A stretch of DNA of 44,563 bases from Lachnospiraceae bacterium FE2018 (GCA_000702845.1 JNKK01000021.1:1-44563), one strand, 5' to 3'. Positions 42,401-44,563 are shown, counted from the stretch's first letter. The notes: generated by a model from the sequence alone, not told the origin. A program made the numbers and translations.

Positions 42401-44563
42401 AGCCGGTCAATGTCGAGATTGGCGTTGCCACAGGCGCAGCAAATATTTACAATGACGGCAATATCACAATCACAGTTACCGGCGCGAAGGATGCCGCGGG
42501 CAATGTCACGGCACCGTCCGATCTGACAGCAGAGGACATCCGCTCCGAGCGCGGCGATGTCAGCATCACCGTGAAAGAAGGAAGTATCCTGAACACAGGA
42601 GACGGCGCGCAGAACATTCTCGGCGCAAACGTCTTCCTGCACGCGAAAGGAGACATCGGCAACGATGCGGCGGATCCGGCGGATCTGCAGCAGAGAGATA
42701 ACAGACCGGTTGTCACAGCTCGCGCAAAGGATGAGGAAACCGCAGACGACGGCACATTCGCCGAAGGCGCAACGGGCTGGATCCATCTTGACGAAAACGG
42801 AAACTGGGTCTATGACACAGTCATTACCTATGACTGGGTACGGAAAGACTTCGAAGACGAGACAATGCGGTTGGATGCGGAAGCGGAAACAGGAAGCATC
42901 AGCCTCAATGAAATCGAAGGCGGCACAGGACTCGGAACCGTATCGGCGGGCGAGGACGTCAGCATTATCACAAATGGTGATTTCACAGATGTCCGCACAG
43001 ATGCAGAAAAGACAGCGGGTAAAGACAACATCAGGGCCGGCGGAGACGCGTACATCGAAACAATCGCAAATCCGGATAAGAATCCGGAAGGTTACGCAGC
43101 CGGTACCAAGGATGATCCGATTGAAGTCAGCATCGGCGGACACATGACCATCAGGGATCAGGGAGACATCCATGTCAATTCCGATGATCCGAATGATGAC
43201 CTGTATCTCACAGCAGTTCCGACCAATGCAGACGCAGTCGTGAATGTCCACAGTGAAGGCAACCTGAGGCTCACCAACACGAACGAAGCGGCAGACGGCA
43301 CCGGAAACATGAACATTCATGACGCAACCGCAGGCAAGAACGTCATTGTTGAAGCAAAGGGTGATGTTACGGAAGGTAGTACTGTGATTGCAGGCGAAGA
43401 TGCTTCTGTCATCGCTGACGGAAATGTAATTAAGGCAGAAGTTACCGGCGGCGGCGACGCATATGTTGCAGCAGGCGGAGATGTCACAGGTACAAACGTT
43501 ACAGCAGGTGATAAAGCAACCGTCATTGCAGATGACGACATTCACGACACGAACGTTAAGGGTGATGACGTAAAACTTACTGCTGACGCAGATGATGACG
43601 GATTCGGCCAGGTCGGAACAAAAGCAAATCCGATCCAGGTTGATACCGCATCCGGCAATACAGGAGCAGGTTCCCTGAGCGCATCCGGAACATCGGTCTA
43701 CGTGAATGAACGCACAGATGACCTGTCCATCAACAAAGTAAAGGCAACTGATGGCGAAGCAGTCATTACGGCACCGGGCAGTGTCACAGACGCAGACAAA
43801 GACAGCGCTGTAAAAGACGCGGCAGATGCACAGAAAGAAGCAGCTGACGCAGACAACAAGGCAGATGCTGCCGAAGACAAAGCAGGAATCCTGGATCAGC
43901 ATGCAGCCGGTCTTGAGGAGGAAGCTGCAAAGGCACGCGAGGAAGCTGAGAAAGCCCGTATAGAGGCTGAAATAGCAGCAATTGCGAAGCAGGCTGCAGA
44001 AGCAGAGAAAGCTGCACAGGAAGCTGCAGCAGAGGCACAGGCTAAGCAGACAGAAGCAGATAAGGCTGCACAGGAAGCTGCAGACAAGGCAGCAGCTGCG
44101 CAGACGGCGCAGAACAAGGCAGATGCATCCGCGGAAGCAGCGGCACTGGCTGAACTGGAAGCGCAGGCTGCAAAGGGCGAAGTTCAGAGAATACAGAGTG
44201 AGATCAATGAGCGTCAGAACAGGTTGGATAACGATCCGGATCTGACCCCTGAACAAAAGGATGAGATTCAGGAACAGATTGACAACCTGAATAATGAACT
44301 TCCAGCGGCCCAGGAAAAAGCAGATCAGGCAGCCCGGGATGCAGCAGATGCAGCAGCAGATGCAGCAGCAGACAAGGCAGCGGCAGATGCGGCGAAAGAA
44401 GCAGCCGATCAGGCAGCCCGGGATGCAGCAGATGCAAAGACAGCAGCCGATCAGGCGGCACAGGATGCACAGGATGCGGCAGATGCGGTTCAGCAGCTGC
44501 TCGACGATGCTGAAGCAGCAGGTCCTGAATATGCTGAAGCAGCGCAGAAAGCAGTAGAAGCGG
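12322..44563 (+). CDS. Giant secreted repeat protein (3' end outside window)
   Basis: One frame runs without a stop from ATG 12322 to the last base: 10,747 codons plus one base, roughly 1.1 MDa, and the gene continues beyond the window. AAAGGAG (12308-12314) with 7-base spacing fixes the start; an ATG 18 bases upstream precedes that site and is less likely. Order of parts: Sec signal peptide (1-37), Ala/Pro linker (64-158), a beta-rich domain with RTX-like turns (448-591), a (Gly-Thr)12 spacer (807-830), InlB-type B-repeat-like and Tyr-rich modules (about 1170-2110), a long series of Gly/Ala/Val-rich beta-solenoid repeats (about 2110-6960) broken by helical and Tyr-rich insertions, Trp/Tyr-rich modules (about 7750-8700), helical PVSxAD repeats (8954-9913), another beta section, and an Ala/Glu/Lys coiled coil from 10494 on. 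Repeats of the VAVGGTAGVGV kind occur in filamentous adhesins such as the LktA-type family, but the export signal is an ordinary one without autotransporter features. Cysteines are few. It is probably a surface fibre or adhesin; the anchor, if any, lies downstream. The host partner and function are unknown. Confidence 0.93.
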   Translation, partial: MSDRQRQDGHSLRYIKLLVLLLLALLVFSYRAPAVMADDGGDTGTEQSQESSDTGGKAGDSSPAVSAAPAESAPAPAAPAKEAAPAASSAPAASAPAPAAPAPAPAAAPAPAPAASAPAPAASAPAPAASAPAPAASSSSSSSTTVTAPAPASAPAADQGGAKGGDTSGGGEEPPAVTTDDISSVNNSDIVNDAATEALAVTPGSAELTEVVLNGQENVNQLCKEGEESAQTTYTNDVQSVTITEKYNSTDTTITDNTASGYVATMTPTETTWKMTESGKDLKAADQNKVDKAGAKVTYKVTPNADNTAVDITKTTVTKSANAIQKAVNDALKKAATDSEKTIKSLTITVAAGTYNGDVNISFNNVQELVLGANKDFTLYILGEGSYEAPEKKTDVIDKSTIGPTGGTGVVLNGNLSIDDINVVIAGIYLSTLKKVSVLGDEINTAIYGTTGADTVNAVVSGKESTLSIDTGGGADKVSLTTQYSGMDAGSGFGNTVSIDTGDGPDNVILTHQTGVLRAAVSTGGGNDSVAMTSGVNAARSYQKDGATVKSSLKVDLGAGNDAVTINSNLGAAFEKMQLFGGSGLDELGGKASEAELTQILNGDANLAAGVSASGFDSLSLAGDLKKDGEISNEIKSPLAGLICQKLENYFGYIKMLWGTAKDDDTAMQIDLAGFNALSDSLQNKPTVELNNLTFGQGKAPSSFTNYTYTGSLKDGNGKLIPLTADWSGYTVVLTNLTLGKKKESVRLGNIKLPSVNLVVEGSHVEVGGKVEAASINIKANDNDTMFDLMPPKPTTDPATGEPTGPGTGTGTGTGTGTGTGTGTGTGTGTGVQTNTKSAFSGSLFDFEASAEIIVEENASLEALSGSVTLSSVIEQNRSLIDLFGDALAGINVINVKVGNADITVKGKIKARNDVNLTARAVVTIKASNAVLASAFVPLAVVVSVTGVNIEILDHAVVEAVLGNVKANADSKVSLTAAASTGKLPISLAVAVGVNDAHIKVSGNSVIKARGDVELVSSAVTAAEAKASRGALSGDTSIYITAEVVVQDASCEVDDQAAITAGGNVKLSSTANQNAMAVASSAKSDTGAGGSSPSSKEGMDGIKGMFADIAAVFAANAKGAIADLLNGIGQKFGGKTHKVNTAKTEHGAVTAPTSANAHEIASTEKFEAGVDYYTCDSAGRYTKVAVSAGQEIPKNPVYYVKSDPVTFTVTPDQGYTVDKIEIKYLLKGSDTYSTYTWTQGSARGIVSNGDGSFTFRMPEADVTIAVTFKEGSGNEGAGADGTDVNFADLIDDAGSSALEDDDEIVTEDSTSPEAIDIVVKYGDDAYARTAEDDKYFRGDTTYYTKNEEGNYIRATVEEGAEIPADKEYYVRTGAVMLEVSKVDPGKKIQVIVNPARNKVATSVTATYKTMFVPASGVIGSGGDYYLLIDGDYVKQDKNATFDSSKTYYVIDQDNPREVTEIIEKKDGKYIYTIPYGTIYNAMPGGVAVIITAAFGDPASTAGSEETAAGSDAQTAQSAGALAAGVNINNNKAVISTTGKITAGGTVTVNADASAIATIRADGTAVGPDAKNDTQETEERPKPETQTAAQTIIPYTVYIEPAKGVSLMQVGGSDAAKGIFVFQAISLDPTFEDGEGKVTFKYTKADGTAGTGTAAYDDSTGRHTVDLSALEIKDGTQVSITAVSLDAGMPIEGEYLVANTLLIESTQNGTITHASGAPGSAVYAFKIAPAVGYAVKGKADENDPGSPYIKYTKVTKNGETATEEEVKIALTGDSKGNYFFKIADLEGLKPGSQIKIGAEFEYNILDIKTQFMQAGKLVEEGHEAPGKVEITEGQAAGEGMKAQEGKKVTFTVTTNNPGSGTSQFVKVYLNYTLDGNDVKKELEGKDGSYSFTMPNAETTITADFYNQSIALSVADDSGNPCTDVKLSAENGGVGQEIIVSLTDEAVKAGKKIKNFKVAYQKENVTGDPYEDLHAAVFSEGVWKFKIASQVTLDGSPYNLDTDPINITVIPVIEGKGIAVKAGSAVNGSVTLSNDFADAGEEYTFTVKPNSGYKVGSITVTVTSADKKKSKKVTATGSGETYMVKLPDDSAFASGAGAEIHVTFTPGVQPGSGAGKNGRQTVSAGVAVAVGVVINKNYAIVENAEIEAAGLKVTANGTTTNKTEALAGFSAGQIGIGGAVAVQVDTVKTDAVVKDTARVTLTGGPLNVTAANTVKLDTKASAKGAAKSENAGVGAGIAISVSGIETLAEIEDEKTAPVIRLKDNAKLSEIKVTASTTDTHTVEGVAGAAGGISITPVLALDVAGTETNAHIGKGTSMLICAGNADITANSDIFRQLAANAAAAGDSVGVGGSFTVSVLNDSTKSRLSRSLKAKNINVSTKAKNRMKGTSRASANGATSNKKSGSSGSGGSDDGSGSSDGESGADKQSDGILGAAGKLAGHVNTGGTSPSAMSQASNNRQSASTSEGGIEVAAALALNIQSIEAEAVIDDGLTIEATDGEGTGKLSVISQTYNEAILNANGSASKGKVGVGVAVSINVVDYDNNAIVGDSGVTADIMTVEAGMIPETTASPSAVSIPDKSKGWLMDLLENALKDLILDIAKSAGLADLFGESSASVLADQLTKAVKAAKDELLKGTGFENFLNTNPVEQLQKNVQAFLSLFLDFPNRMNAELNKLFPGEGKDALTRIKEASLKYLKTEAWPVIMNAILVNVTAIVNPVLQDFLNPTGSGGDTDEQSRVGAVLKKAFLDEPNGILIAARDKIEKDILDLISKELGTRLTVDKKATVQENLKENMRLALKAVFDKVGNTLTDGICNITEFKNFLKGPIKDTLLKNLKDAASAMGRALTNAALDEITGILGAKVEVDKAYGHKFTTQAIAGASGQKVAIAGAVAIAVIHGDTGAVIKGTDTASANYVTVTKDLTIKAEGDHVEKTTASAAEDSKGEADANLNAGASQQTAGTGTEASVDKSISNAVFNVGKGGSISVSGRSVDITPDDDMRLKSVSVTYTKPDKTKATIQLATIAAGTPFIVPQTKPDGDNYTETSYLINNLGGRAVTVLTGSDLEYFITFISKNSVSKNVVDLIWTGEGSGTITQTPGENPNPKTGKGPSDIDGSIGKDVTWKQEFLTVKVTPDDGHKVKEGYIDYVFTKENGSDGKFSAKLTENMLQKGHDISVVTCSDGRILVQFADSDDAKFWIKPGTSVEAKAEFIGDYKIIVVQGGTQNGTGVQDINFDQNANSTGFKADKNKIEVNSDGTTTNTYDIKPDTNGPSYGTVKIMDLAAEQDPSDHIANAVQYAAYEDRVAVSVLPAKGYRLHMLLMAYKPEGESGFRRQQIVTVDESIIDPAGGTTYIFYMPKADVRLVAVLLKNESDEEETPQEEQKKTAGGKTVGVGAAFAMTLSHVNVESGIGKNRTVTAGTAEIRSKSAHNVQTAGAAGTDPLAGASNSNKTETTKDISVDAGASLTITKDKVTAEVGSGTTLTIGGDDTIAADPADPASALVSFLLSAEQSGKTVTKSSAFAAGKSTAVGASVTVNITNSDVKAILDGAVSADGAAVIRANAFNQDNSEALATAIGADLDRYLNKFSTGVENFETKANKLLAGDYFSNDGQKRGAGDSTSGNKTKDGINKELNDNKEEGGGTSDKASLSSNVLKSQNVTIPGVNNAATNKGNEGIDVAGENSDKDLSGNKQTDGKKRGAKAGESGGEGGDNGSKFQVAAAVGLNITNHKANITVNGNLKAASIDVSALNRGNFLTKGTGIAMSLAMKSNSIAAGVAVSVDRNESIVEINGNLIAVDMLGEKGDVSVTAKTTQNMDGTYRGLLAAQALAGAVSGADGTVSIAGSIVVVVDNAKTAVKINKNNDKAVTVEGAKISMEAYDKTKLAVRSGGVSISKGSKVGVGAAFALIYANDTVDVYVGDGTVIRGESLEINAEKARVDFSDYSFALGLQNFITDTSDLPATEKANAKKGFINLDRDKSKENSSYTIDVNITTSDALALVDALNVLSSTNYYLEAVAGSIMGSQGQSTASVAGSVAMLFFRNKVNANIGNNVTIDLTGSSYETWKDNKNNIWYIRGDDVYVLGGNGMLQDAGFKKDVLGGAAKIEAAVAAIQAAEQAGESASDEDRITAGNFRTETIDGADYMVYTVGKRSFYVYKVDSPFGREYRVYEKTEDGKRVLSDVTWSMLTAYSTGETITRGMMLRAFEDANIRIIAGSVSAAPSKAGVGVTIAFLQNEDEIKSTVGDNTAINVGIAENAIGGGYDQTAEFKANVLVVTVAASISTGSDSKFTLGGAFNVVAADNTAKTTVGSNTSIKAKDDVTIKSAVDTDIILVSLSASGGTGKVAVGATVAVVIDNADAQTLIGSKAALESTAGSITVESDNYEKLINVLASASAAPSGDAAAAGTVGVLVSKTNALVDIAEGASLKAKKDVNILTGTSSQLIEAAIAVSIGGKTAAVGATVVVNVLSRKAYVIVHDGVTITAEDGNVLIQSTGADTNVIVGLAAAATTGVGISGTIPVFVSNTDIQTVIGDAAIEKKAGAGEITQTGSGDPIQITAGDTVGIFSDLDTKNYLFAGGITVSSGQAGVGATIGVSVLNSNVRTEVAGNAVIFGAAAAGGAGLTAPGSEKKRRGVHVGATAKDTTVMAGVSASAGANVAVGGTVTTLVVKNRSRAHVSKGAKITAGSDESGSGSASGSDDADIDIFAADDSLIFGFAGALAAAQTAGVGATIATIVFGKTVEAIVDNGCELDAGGSVKVGTDDQSKLILLALGFAGGGTVGVAGDVNALIYSDTTTSSLGGTVRAGKNVEVTANSDNTLVNIAVGVAVGGTAGVSAVAVVTYFQGQTTAEILDGAKIGTAENKIGGGVSVKASSTELVTADAAGASGGGTAGVGGTVDVIITKLSTKAKTGSSVEIYADGDVKIEANDRYDLIAIVATAAVGGTAGVGVTALVSVSLGDVSASIGTANIIEADNVEVKANDERRIIDAAATVAGGGVAGVGATVTVVVAGSKMSQDAHDTLYGIHEIDGVKYKLYEYYEGTQTFDGKEYDVYEYKINEKSSLILYERDGIYYQYDGKDLTEFEIPNKDRLLLKTVTLYKDEATGKYYEYVDDPNNKENEHKKVLRAYGGTVVEENLTPECMDPGTQLNAAFDTKNGVNKAAADYKPDEDEFNETLEGDGNRPGAEDYGEYGQEGTASEAPEGAKLYTMVDEDKFKADFESEPYVYVIRGEDYTYLKITDDSLTEEEKAGTQYYRNRKNGTYYAADTGIIFHSSGKYLLYSDSDAYQKDHQKYYYDSESDSYVTATTTYDTTAFDNTANGSGTSYAGQPIGNLKDSISAVIGSGSRVTAAGKIDVISTDVLNTLVISGTVAVGGTAGVGVGVSVAVLHSNVQARVDEGATLSAGGDITVRASSGSGNVDTDEQVGRLGDMADDSDNNPLSSETIKGSNDKADEDVANAEKTDNSAAENTQTDSSGEGTGQTGGEGDSSGEGIGQTGGEDDSSGSDTEQPAPKKSTIRMIAVAAAGGMVGVAVNVAVLMVYSDVQAVMKGNVAAAQQGAAAAQKLNVEANMDFGTVQTITIGVAAGAVGVNASAGVAYFEGKAQAGIAGSADIKDVAKEINVKTTGTTNASVAAAALAAGGVAVNAGVALAINRTDAGSRIERGVTINSPDAAVTVSHDVSSEAKTLIISVALGGVAVNATVSVVTNKLNAVSYVGIDPDAASQVSGTAGKITAKSLAVNAAANGDTKVFAVAAGVGGVAVNALVGVALGHIKNIASLQQMAVELTGDAAVKAVLTGETEVISTSIVIGGVAVGASVAVAYIGSQNKAIVDTTGVTMTAGSLAIDAGTADKPNNPQANVLGITGAAGGAAVNVNIGLALNMGKNEALLNGGSGTLTLTDPSKGLAVRANGRGRSYAALYSAAAGGASVNVSFAIAINKYAQKAEVNTAGTVIVQNAEKAKGPVSVVSTQNGAGSSRDKYTFKSLYKKKTDDTSGTQVSHEIKFDDVMAKAYLFSAGIGWASVNSSAGTAVSDCTNTAKLSVKDLTAGAVTVTGGGKSTADIQIDNISLGVVSVGILLGFSMAEGSFNAEAVAAGVWNIDSLTINNDYTSDANSTVTPALGGVDVSLINAGLNTAVSYNGTKANAGISGAGTINVSGAVSIGTDGKSHARAEVKTPTISLSGISVVANLTAALNKTQQQTFVKGVTLNAGSLSVQSDLNKADQIKYKGSSALNVVDTEKSITGALATVGGGNDGTNSVEISWASGSANVSVADFHAKNYAYTDGAAISLTGDLTVGNDSKSYSIATVSTSSKVGYYSVIMTTVFAFADGDFQAGIDAGSKEVKAANISVTNTYDTYADALSAVASGGVKANLIGVGINIALAEAATTADAYITGSSGGKLTAETTPEGSTTAVRGNVTAQTTGTGKAAATFATAIFTVSGADIAINVVVADLTGTQTARIDNVDVTAGTVTIESKFNEGKTDVAAEALQGVGGEGGSGFKLTGLSIEANTSVARANFKSNATSDNAKFNMTGALTVNSAGNAVSHAGITGGSSATLFGFGLMVTESRTDAEFNAELTNCRGIDVGSLSVTTDYLAKANSETAQAVGGVKLSVVSIDSNISTATVGAKSTAGVSGTGSVKTTTFAQILAKGNIKADATVCTGSMVSAISVGVNVVYSTLTAAQTAYLNMTGKESAIGTNLTVKSVFRDETAGAGKNDGAVANAVTGPSAGGENKDIKISIVGIDVNYAEAATKTSNTAYITGGTYKVGTRNKNGSVTGGDVIVDADTRSQSKAEATTAFSVGLATVGSMSTYAYTQDTVSAYISGADITALRDVDVTAYGNTVSGANSQSSGNLGVKNAKYAKAQSSVGAFKTVENKDPLGIITGYTHTKQTPQKVSAGIGGAAGTVVKAGGHVNVEAKNTGSAKAEVHKGIVISVFNVSVSVLPTLGYYVTDAYIDYNAVITAEGDITVKANDVLTADSTADGTSIGFGVNANYTKGDNTVYTDNTVKIAGSLTAKEGIRITNDPSATMNSKTLAAGGGFFSGDSLEAKNKLYRTGSITIADGSVLTADYGDIEIINYGGTKDSITTKAQIDTGGAIDLGKVNTVVDISNDLDIIIGSGVKITDRFNTVTIRSDASVKKMEIRSTSDCSGLGVRPEVLNTVINNLSSDIKIGTENGAETIIEGRYVYIRGEIGKLDEYIRAYAKGAALGGNVDADNEITSTITATVTTDKLTVIGHDLAEIIADTQPDYVSGGNIHSYSRVQLNAIGKAYATGNITTDVFTKVNIGSGFTYKGAYIEVDIDAMTSNRINRERKTGGFIHKDVQGSNQFNEKTVDANQNPIIYEQVVMTSPTLYLGDAAGGIYVDVSSHGGVEPLVRQVGVKNEDPVKSVTGDTVTLKDLNNSLPGYAKLNGKVTNPTVYDQSVIPFVVITNRTADDAAAGSKAYNLVLSNISFENKGFVNPRVFIRGKRSNVKAQNPGHVPYLTVTTAGTGNVELKGLIPLYNGSAVFKWTGEEGGKLLDAERVMSPVTEVENGDAIRPLWVHSLTVSGASQIGNDARDKDGKLVEIPFYVWLVEGTDGAGVIDASAAGDIDLDLTAVRIIPVSSLDNVDNSGEDRLELDITKILSENGNVIVNMETGRDLYTTDGVGSVTIPIPGTLEYGEGKTVKLAKDYELTGREMLEIYLTVYDPVTGSSTYELPNGTILYMDADGSVTRIEEGGTIAEVGSYEFHYNEKNKLTAIDIGAGITINLEDGTLDVQEEVSFEVLLRAVKASWLINNGLFSSNSKKGIVIRITTDGNTESNPNHKELVDDANYTLSFVGEDEKTSTWDNKIFYKLTGQVLNFDTFGETDEKNQIFIVALDTDKNVDQVYFYQIAGLVDDDENDVINEDMFKNLMVKGSGEEAYVETHDGDYRVNQSKDAAFWGNGRADYSVQLLKKSKLYTPHANDAHIVEKFLGKNYRVKVTQSGDDLKYEVWDETSEEYIPLNVKETPLGWTLEKENTEENTEENTDTHQIYEDLAGFYWSAKITTEPLLEARVEGDNSSYYILSSTDGTYVFTEPTYLTSKVKYKWHTLPIQASQYRLHMEYYELQAISASISNERDVLGDRYASIQNGKKRYIYPILDKNGDPTGEYEERWEDEQGAHIEKVTISPHHELTNTGYYLLKTSTGSYLTATIGGITGTMCYKPDTAVDDSKDGTLYYHMYIADITTGRILDVSDDRYVAVKKEDSGTDTISVVEVLQGDQTDVTSVTGGVYKLKVNGNAIERLWEKSDTVVSAEYKWTTYDEQGNPVENSRSFQGTVYVSIDGEGNIFYKERTTPKPDEGDDGYGLYGIQTKQEDGNWSDWAFTLLDQEEHTDYLKVVDEFVSLNTEEALNKLLSEGQTIILGTTGQIGCYRPSELVRSSDSTGRVNYYNYYESSATSGSTKITGMENHYVSVSVTQNGTSIKVLQKQSENETGPDGGTYWLKWHALPMAGDWTGKYEEITIGYGEDAETYTGILFTNAESDQEFFYITGDKTPAADPGYSAEGNRYFWKDIQAEEWMQTSFAFNYLAPVKTGLSVDQNAATALTIFAPITYEANNKTYNLYAYKSDYNTIANRDADTKIGQKNIYRIERGSGDQTMIEMTDRTLRGSKGAGVYIKEDPSTTTVSTDLLTEELRVDMVKDYFDVTYSDNTTGTVNFNKKESYVIPLDQEAPMRLVLRFGSPQEETNTNTTENNSNTTENSSNTTKNNTMTFTGEVKGIQLHSTDLPSNTVTKETDKDSYQLTETLYLTKSGLVAQVNPAVKNPYNGNIFASKYDGKIYTSTNVLAKNLGALGEESTATAALIAGKEQEIEVVQNDETLTDEEKAQQIAELEEAIAGLKELFEQQHASDPETHPEITIRMDQAIMPQILTDHIAVDLNGTYWHYNEVIKETDDEVTVTTVWNEIGTAANNPNAVKVTDGEVTVIYNGITYLRTEHGKVQHSNIYVDFSEMKNEEILSLVDGYTPGDENRDVWIEVKRQALISAGVTGAETMTEAQIDAALVKLRTTEKPVSDADKYLAEQIIWRSEEGYYEEDVLYYIMPVFKTDGSLNGYVKAGSDGTVTSINAKATQKLVEDQSGTDFMTQLISAEEGSLTIRIRDPHGSILDGDKPAGITPDNTDLKAGGKLTIYTSSDGTIGTDQDKMEISAAAEEIKLLEQEGVEGDTDIITTETHQYVDSGNMVFDKNIIVDNVILDIATNDGSIIFADSAADKEPKYILAVVNGGDAQIRTNKLLTVEKDENGKDIYIYTDNPDAVSAGAIRIKELTVQGSGARIINEETGETAAFVSGAHFDAGSKAAGSGSIEIGRVTVGTDDGFTWQGKVFVPAGTPAEGIWEAAAGGDIIIGNQVVSGIAAKDEAPLAVQGGTARLAAGGDFTTENIAVTDNGKLDVNAGGNSTVHEIRAVDSTVIVKAGENNTFDNVITKGSHLTLEAANGLLGMREETNTGTDNTVSGGTDCGEYGQRAFILLDETDTDATASISLSGAKIGKPDNRLIVDIPEAVTLHIPAAGDIYIDSLELIPQKLAADADEDGFADLDGAGNVIYVTDGQEDGTVFTDVHITSEDPGFDLTRATHPDNPQVNEWTASEVNPEETGPGDDVTGDHVNHIKDETHTGELPFQTNEEIAQRIVDTYGENWADVLDQEELKKILADEAVREVLTAKLTDEELQALLEKLRTDEAPVSEADKHLAAQIIESGDENWKAALEQILADRINEIIVTDDEGNVTVDVTKLTNDEILAILGGYQPAADEAAQAAYRQEQFDTVRSKASDAETVEKLAKAVEDALKLAQEDLPEEEKLTDEQIAAMTAELRAALEQADAEMPAWLTGEQISTLLAALRDDANPVSTADRQLAEAILRKEGAEDSWKAALEGVLQTRIDGVNAVDAEGNEFTDVSGLTPDEILAILNSRQATEENKEAWHNAMLKEVLAVQNDDGSMKLADDIVEAVLNTESDEETVGLLTELLDIQMAEPAEGTEGYKPVKDLPTVLNSLLTPEEKAAFVEQALSEIQMPDEAEAGCEDPAPKPVNVEIGVATGAANIYNDGNITITVTGAKDAAGNVTAPSDLTAEDIRSERGDVSITVKEGSILNTGDGAQNILGANVFLHAKGDIGNDAADPADLQQRDNRPVVTARAKDEETADDGTFAEGATGWIHLDENGNWVYDTVITYDWVRKDFEDETMRLDAEAETGSISLNEIEGGTGLGTVSAGEDVSIITNGDFTDVRTDAEKTAGKDNIRAGGDAYIETIANPDKNPEGYAAGTKDDPIEVSIGGHMTIRDQGDIHVNSDDPNDDLYLTAVPTNADAVVNVHSEGNLRLTNTNEAADGTGNMNIHDATAGKNVIVEAKGDVTEGSTVIAGEDASVIADGNVIKAEVTGGGDAYVAAGGDVTGTNVTAGDKATVIADDDIHDTNVKGDDVKLTADADDDGFGQVGTKANPIQVDTASGNTGAGSLSASGTSVYVNERTDDLSINKVKATDGEAVITAPGSVTDADKDSAVKDAADAQKEAADADNKADAAEDKAGILDQHAAGLEEEAAKAREEAEKARIEAEIAAIAKQAAEAEKAAQEAAAEAQAKQTEADKAAQEAADKAAAAQTAQNKADASAEAAALAELEAQAAKGEVQRIQSEINERQNRLDNDPDLTPEQKDEIQEQIDNLNNELPAAQEKADQAARDAADAAADAAADKAAADAAKEAADQAARDAADAKTAADQAAQDAQDAADAVQQLLDDAEAAGPEYAEAAQKAVEA
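12511..12795 (+). repeat. Ala/Pro-rich low-complexity linker
   Basis: Residues 64-158 are almost only Ala, Pro and Ser in irregular SAPAPAA units, encoded by imperfect CCGGC(T/G)CC repeats. Such segments are extended and commonly span the cell wall or separate a signal peptide from the first folded domain. The repetitive DNA could expand or contract in frame. Confidence 0.8.
13663..14094 (+). other. RTX-like calcium-binding turns
   Basis: Residues 448-591 contain six spaced copies of a Gly/Asp turn: YGTTGADTVNA, TGGGADKVSL, TGDGPDNVIL, TGGGNDSVAM, LGAGNDAVTI and FGGSGLDELGG. Each fits a relaxed form of the GGxGxDx(L/I/V) nonapeptide that binds calcium in a parallel beta-roll. The copies are separated by 15-30 residues instead of being contiguous, so the fold is more likely a beta-helix with calcium-type turns than a pure RTX roll. 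Confidence 0.6.
14740..14811 (+). repeat. (Gly-Thr)12 hexanucleotide repeat
   Basis: Twelve tandem GGN ACN units encode a Gly-Thr spacer at residues 807-830. The third codon positions vary (GGA, GGG, GGT, GGC with ACA, ACC, ACG), so the array is not freshly expanded. Changes in unit number would keep the reading frame. Confidence 0.9.
15832..18640 (+). other. InlB-type B-repeat-like modules
   Basis: Within residues about 1171-2107 are several modules of the divergent InlB B-repeat type: one ends with GSFTFRMPEADVTIAVTF (about 1250-1268) and another with GSYSFTMPNAETTITADF (about 1885-1905), with matching VTFTVTP.. and GY.V.. strands before them. They alternate with Tyr-rich units of the form YYT..GNY....EGAEIP...YYV (about 1175-1205, 1335-1375 and 1425-1455). 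These domains are common in surface proteins of Bacillota and are thought to act as spacers or weak adhesive modules. Confidence 0.55.
20041..20892 (+). other. Alpha-helical insertion in the solenoid
   Basis: Residues 2574-2857 differ sharply from the surrounding beta repeats. They are rich in Leu, Lys, Asp and Phe, with amphipathic helices such as WLMDLLENALKDLILDIAK, FLSLFLDFPNRM and LKENMRLALKAVFDKVG. The flanking beta repeat resumes directly after (AIAGASGQKVAIAGAVAIAV). This looks like an independent helical domain of about 280 residues projecting from the fibre. The family is not recognised. Confidence 0.65.
27325..28260 (+). other. Tyrosine-rich insertion inside a beta unit
   Basis: Residues 5002-5313 carry many Tyr, Glu, Asp and Lys residues (YKLYEYYEGTQTF, YDVYEYKI, YYQYDGKDL, GKYYEYVDD, YYAADTG). 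The beta unit is cut after TVTVVVAGSK and resumes with ISAVIGSGSRVTAAGKI, so the segment was inserted within one repeat. It may form a lateral domain. A smaller, similar insertion occurs at 24475-24900. Confidence 0.6.
28699..28794 (+). repeat. 42-bp tandem duplication
   Basis: Two copies of a 42-base unit (28699-28740 and 28741-28782) and 12 bases of a third encode DSSGEGTGQTGGEG, DSSGEGIGQTGGED and DSSG. The unit is a multiple of three and lies in an acidic Gly/Ser linker (residues about 5405-5500). Few base differences suggest a fairly recent duplication. Confidence 0.9.
36274..36309 (+). repeat. 12-bp triplicate in giant gene
   Basis: Three tandem 12-base units, GAGAACACTGAG with one final change to T, encode ENTE-ENTE-ENTD. 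The first two copies are identical, which points to recent slippage. Confidence 0.9.
38410..38472 (+). repeat. 21-bp triplicate in giant gene
   Basis: Three tandem 21-base units encode NTTENNS, NTTENSS and NTTKNNT. The Asn/Thr-rich segment would be a flexible spacer. Local base composition is more AT-rich than the surrounding gene. Confidence 0.85.
39181..42060 (+). repeat. Three copies of a helical PVSxAD module
   Basis: A helical module occurs at 39181-39420, 41197-41571 and 41803-42060 (residues 8954-9033, 9626-9750 and 9828-9913). The most conserved parts are L..LRT...PVS.ADK.LA.QI, then (in copies two and three) W.AAL...L..RI and LT.DEILAIL. Copy one is arranged differently, with the EEIL part first. 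Between copies one and two lies a beta section with metal-like Asp/Gly turns. The family is not recognised. Confidence 0.7.
43801..44563 (+). other. Ala/Glu/Lys coiled-coil stalk
   Basis: From residue 10494 to the window end the protein is almost only Ala, Glu, Lys, Asp and Gln in heptad-like order, with one break at DNDPDLTPEQKDEI. The DNA is made of imperfect GCAGCAGATGCA-like repeats. A long helical stalk near the C-terminus suggests that a wall or membrane anchor may follow beyond the window. Confidence 0.8.

Noticed and set aside
41020-44256. Minus-strand open frame of 1078 codons antisense to the giant gene
   Set aside because: It is codon-aligned with the sense frame, so its stops could arise only from TTA, CTA and TCA sense codons, which the gene hardly uses. 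The product is Cys/Arg-rich without domains and has no ribosome binding site.
12322-44563. Autotransporter or two-partner secretion filamentous haemagglutinin
   Set aside because: The repeats resemble such passengers, but the signal peptide is a plain Sec type, no TPS domain or partner transporter gene is seen, and the neighbourhood is Gram-positive in character.
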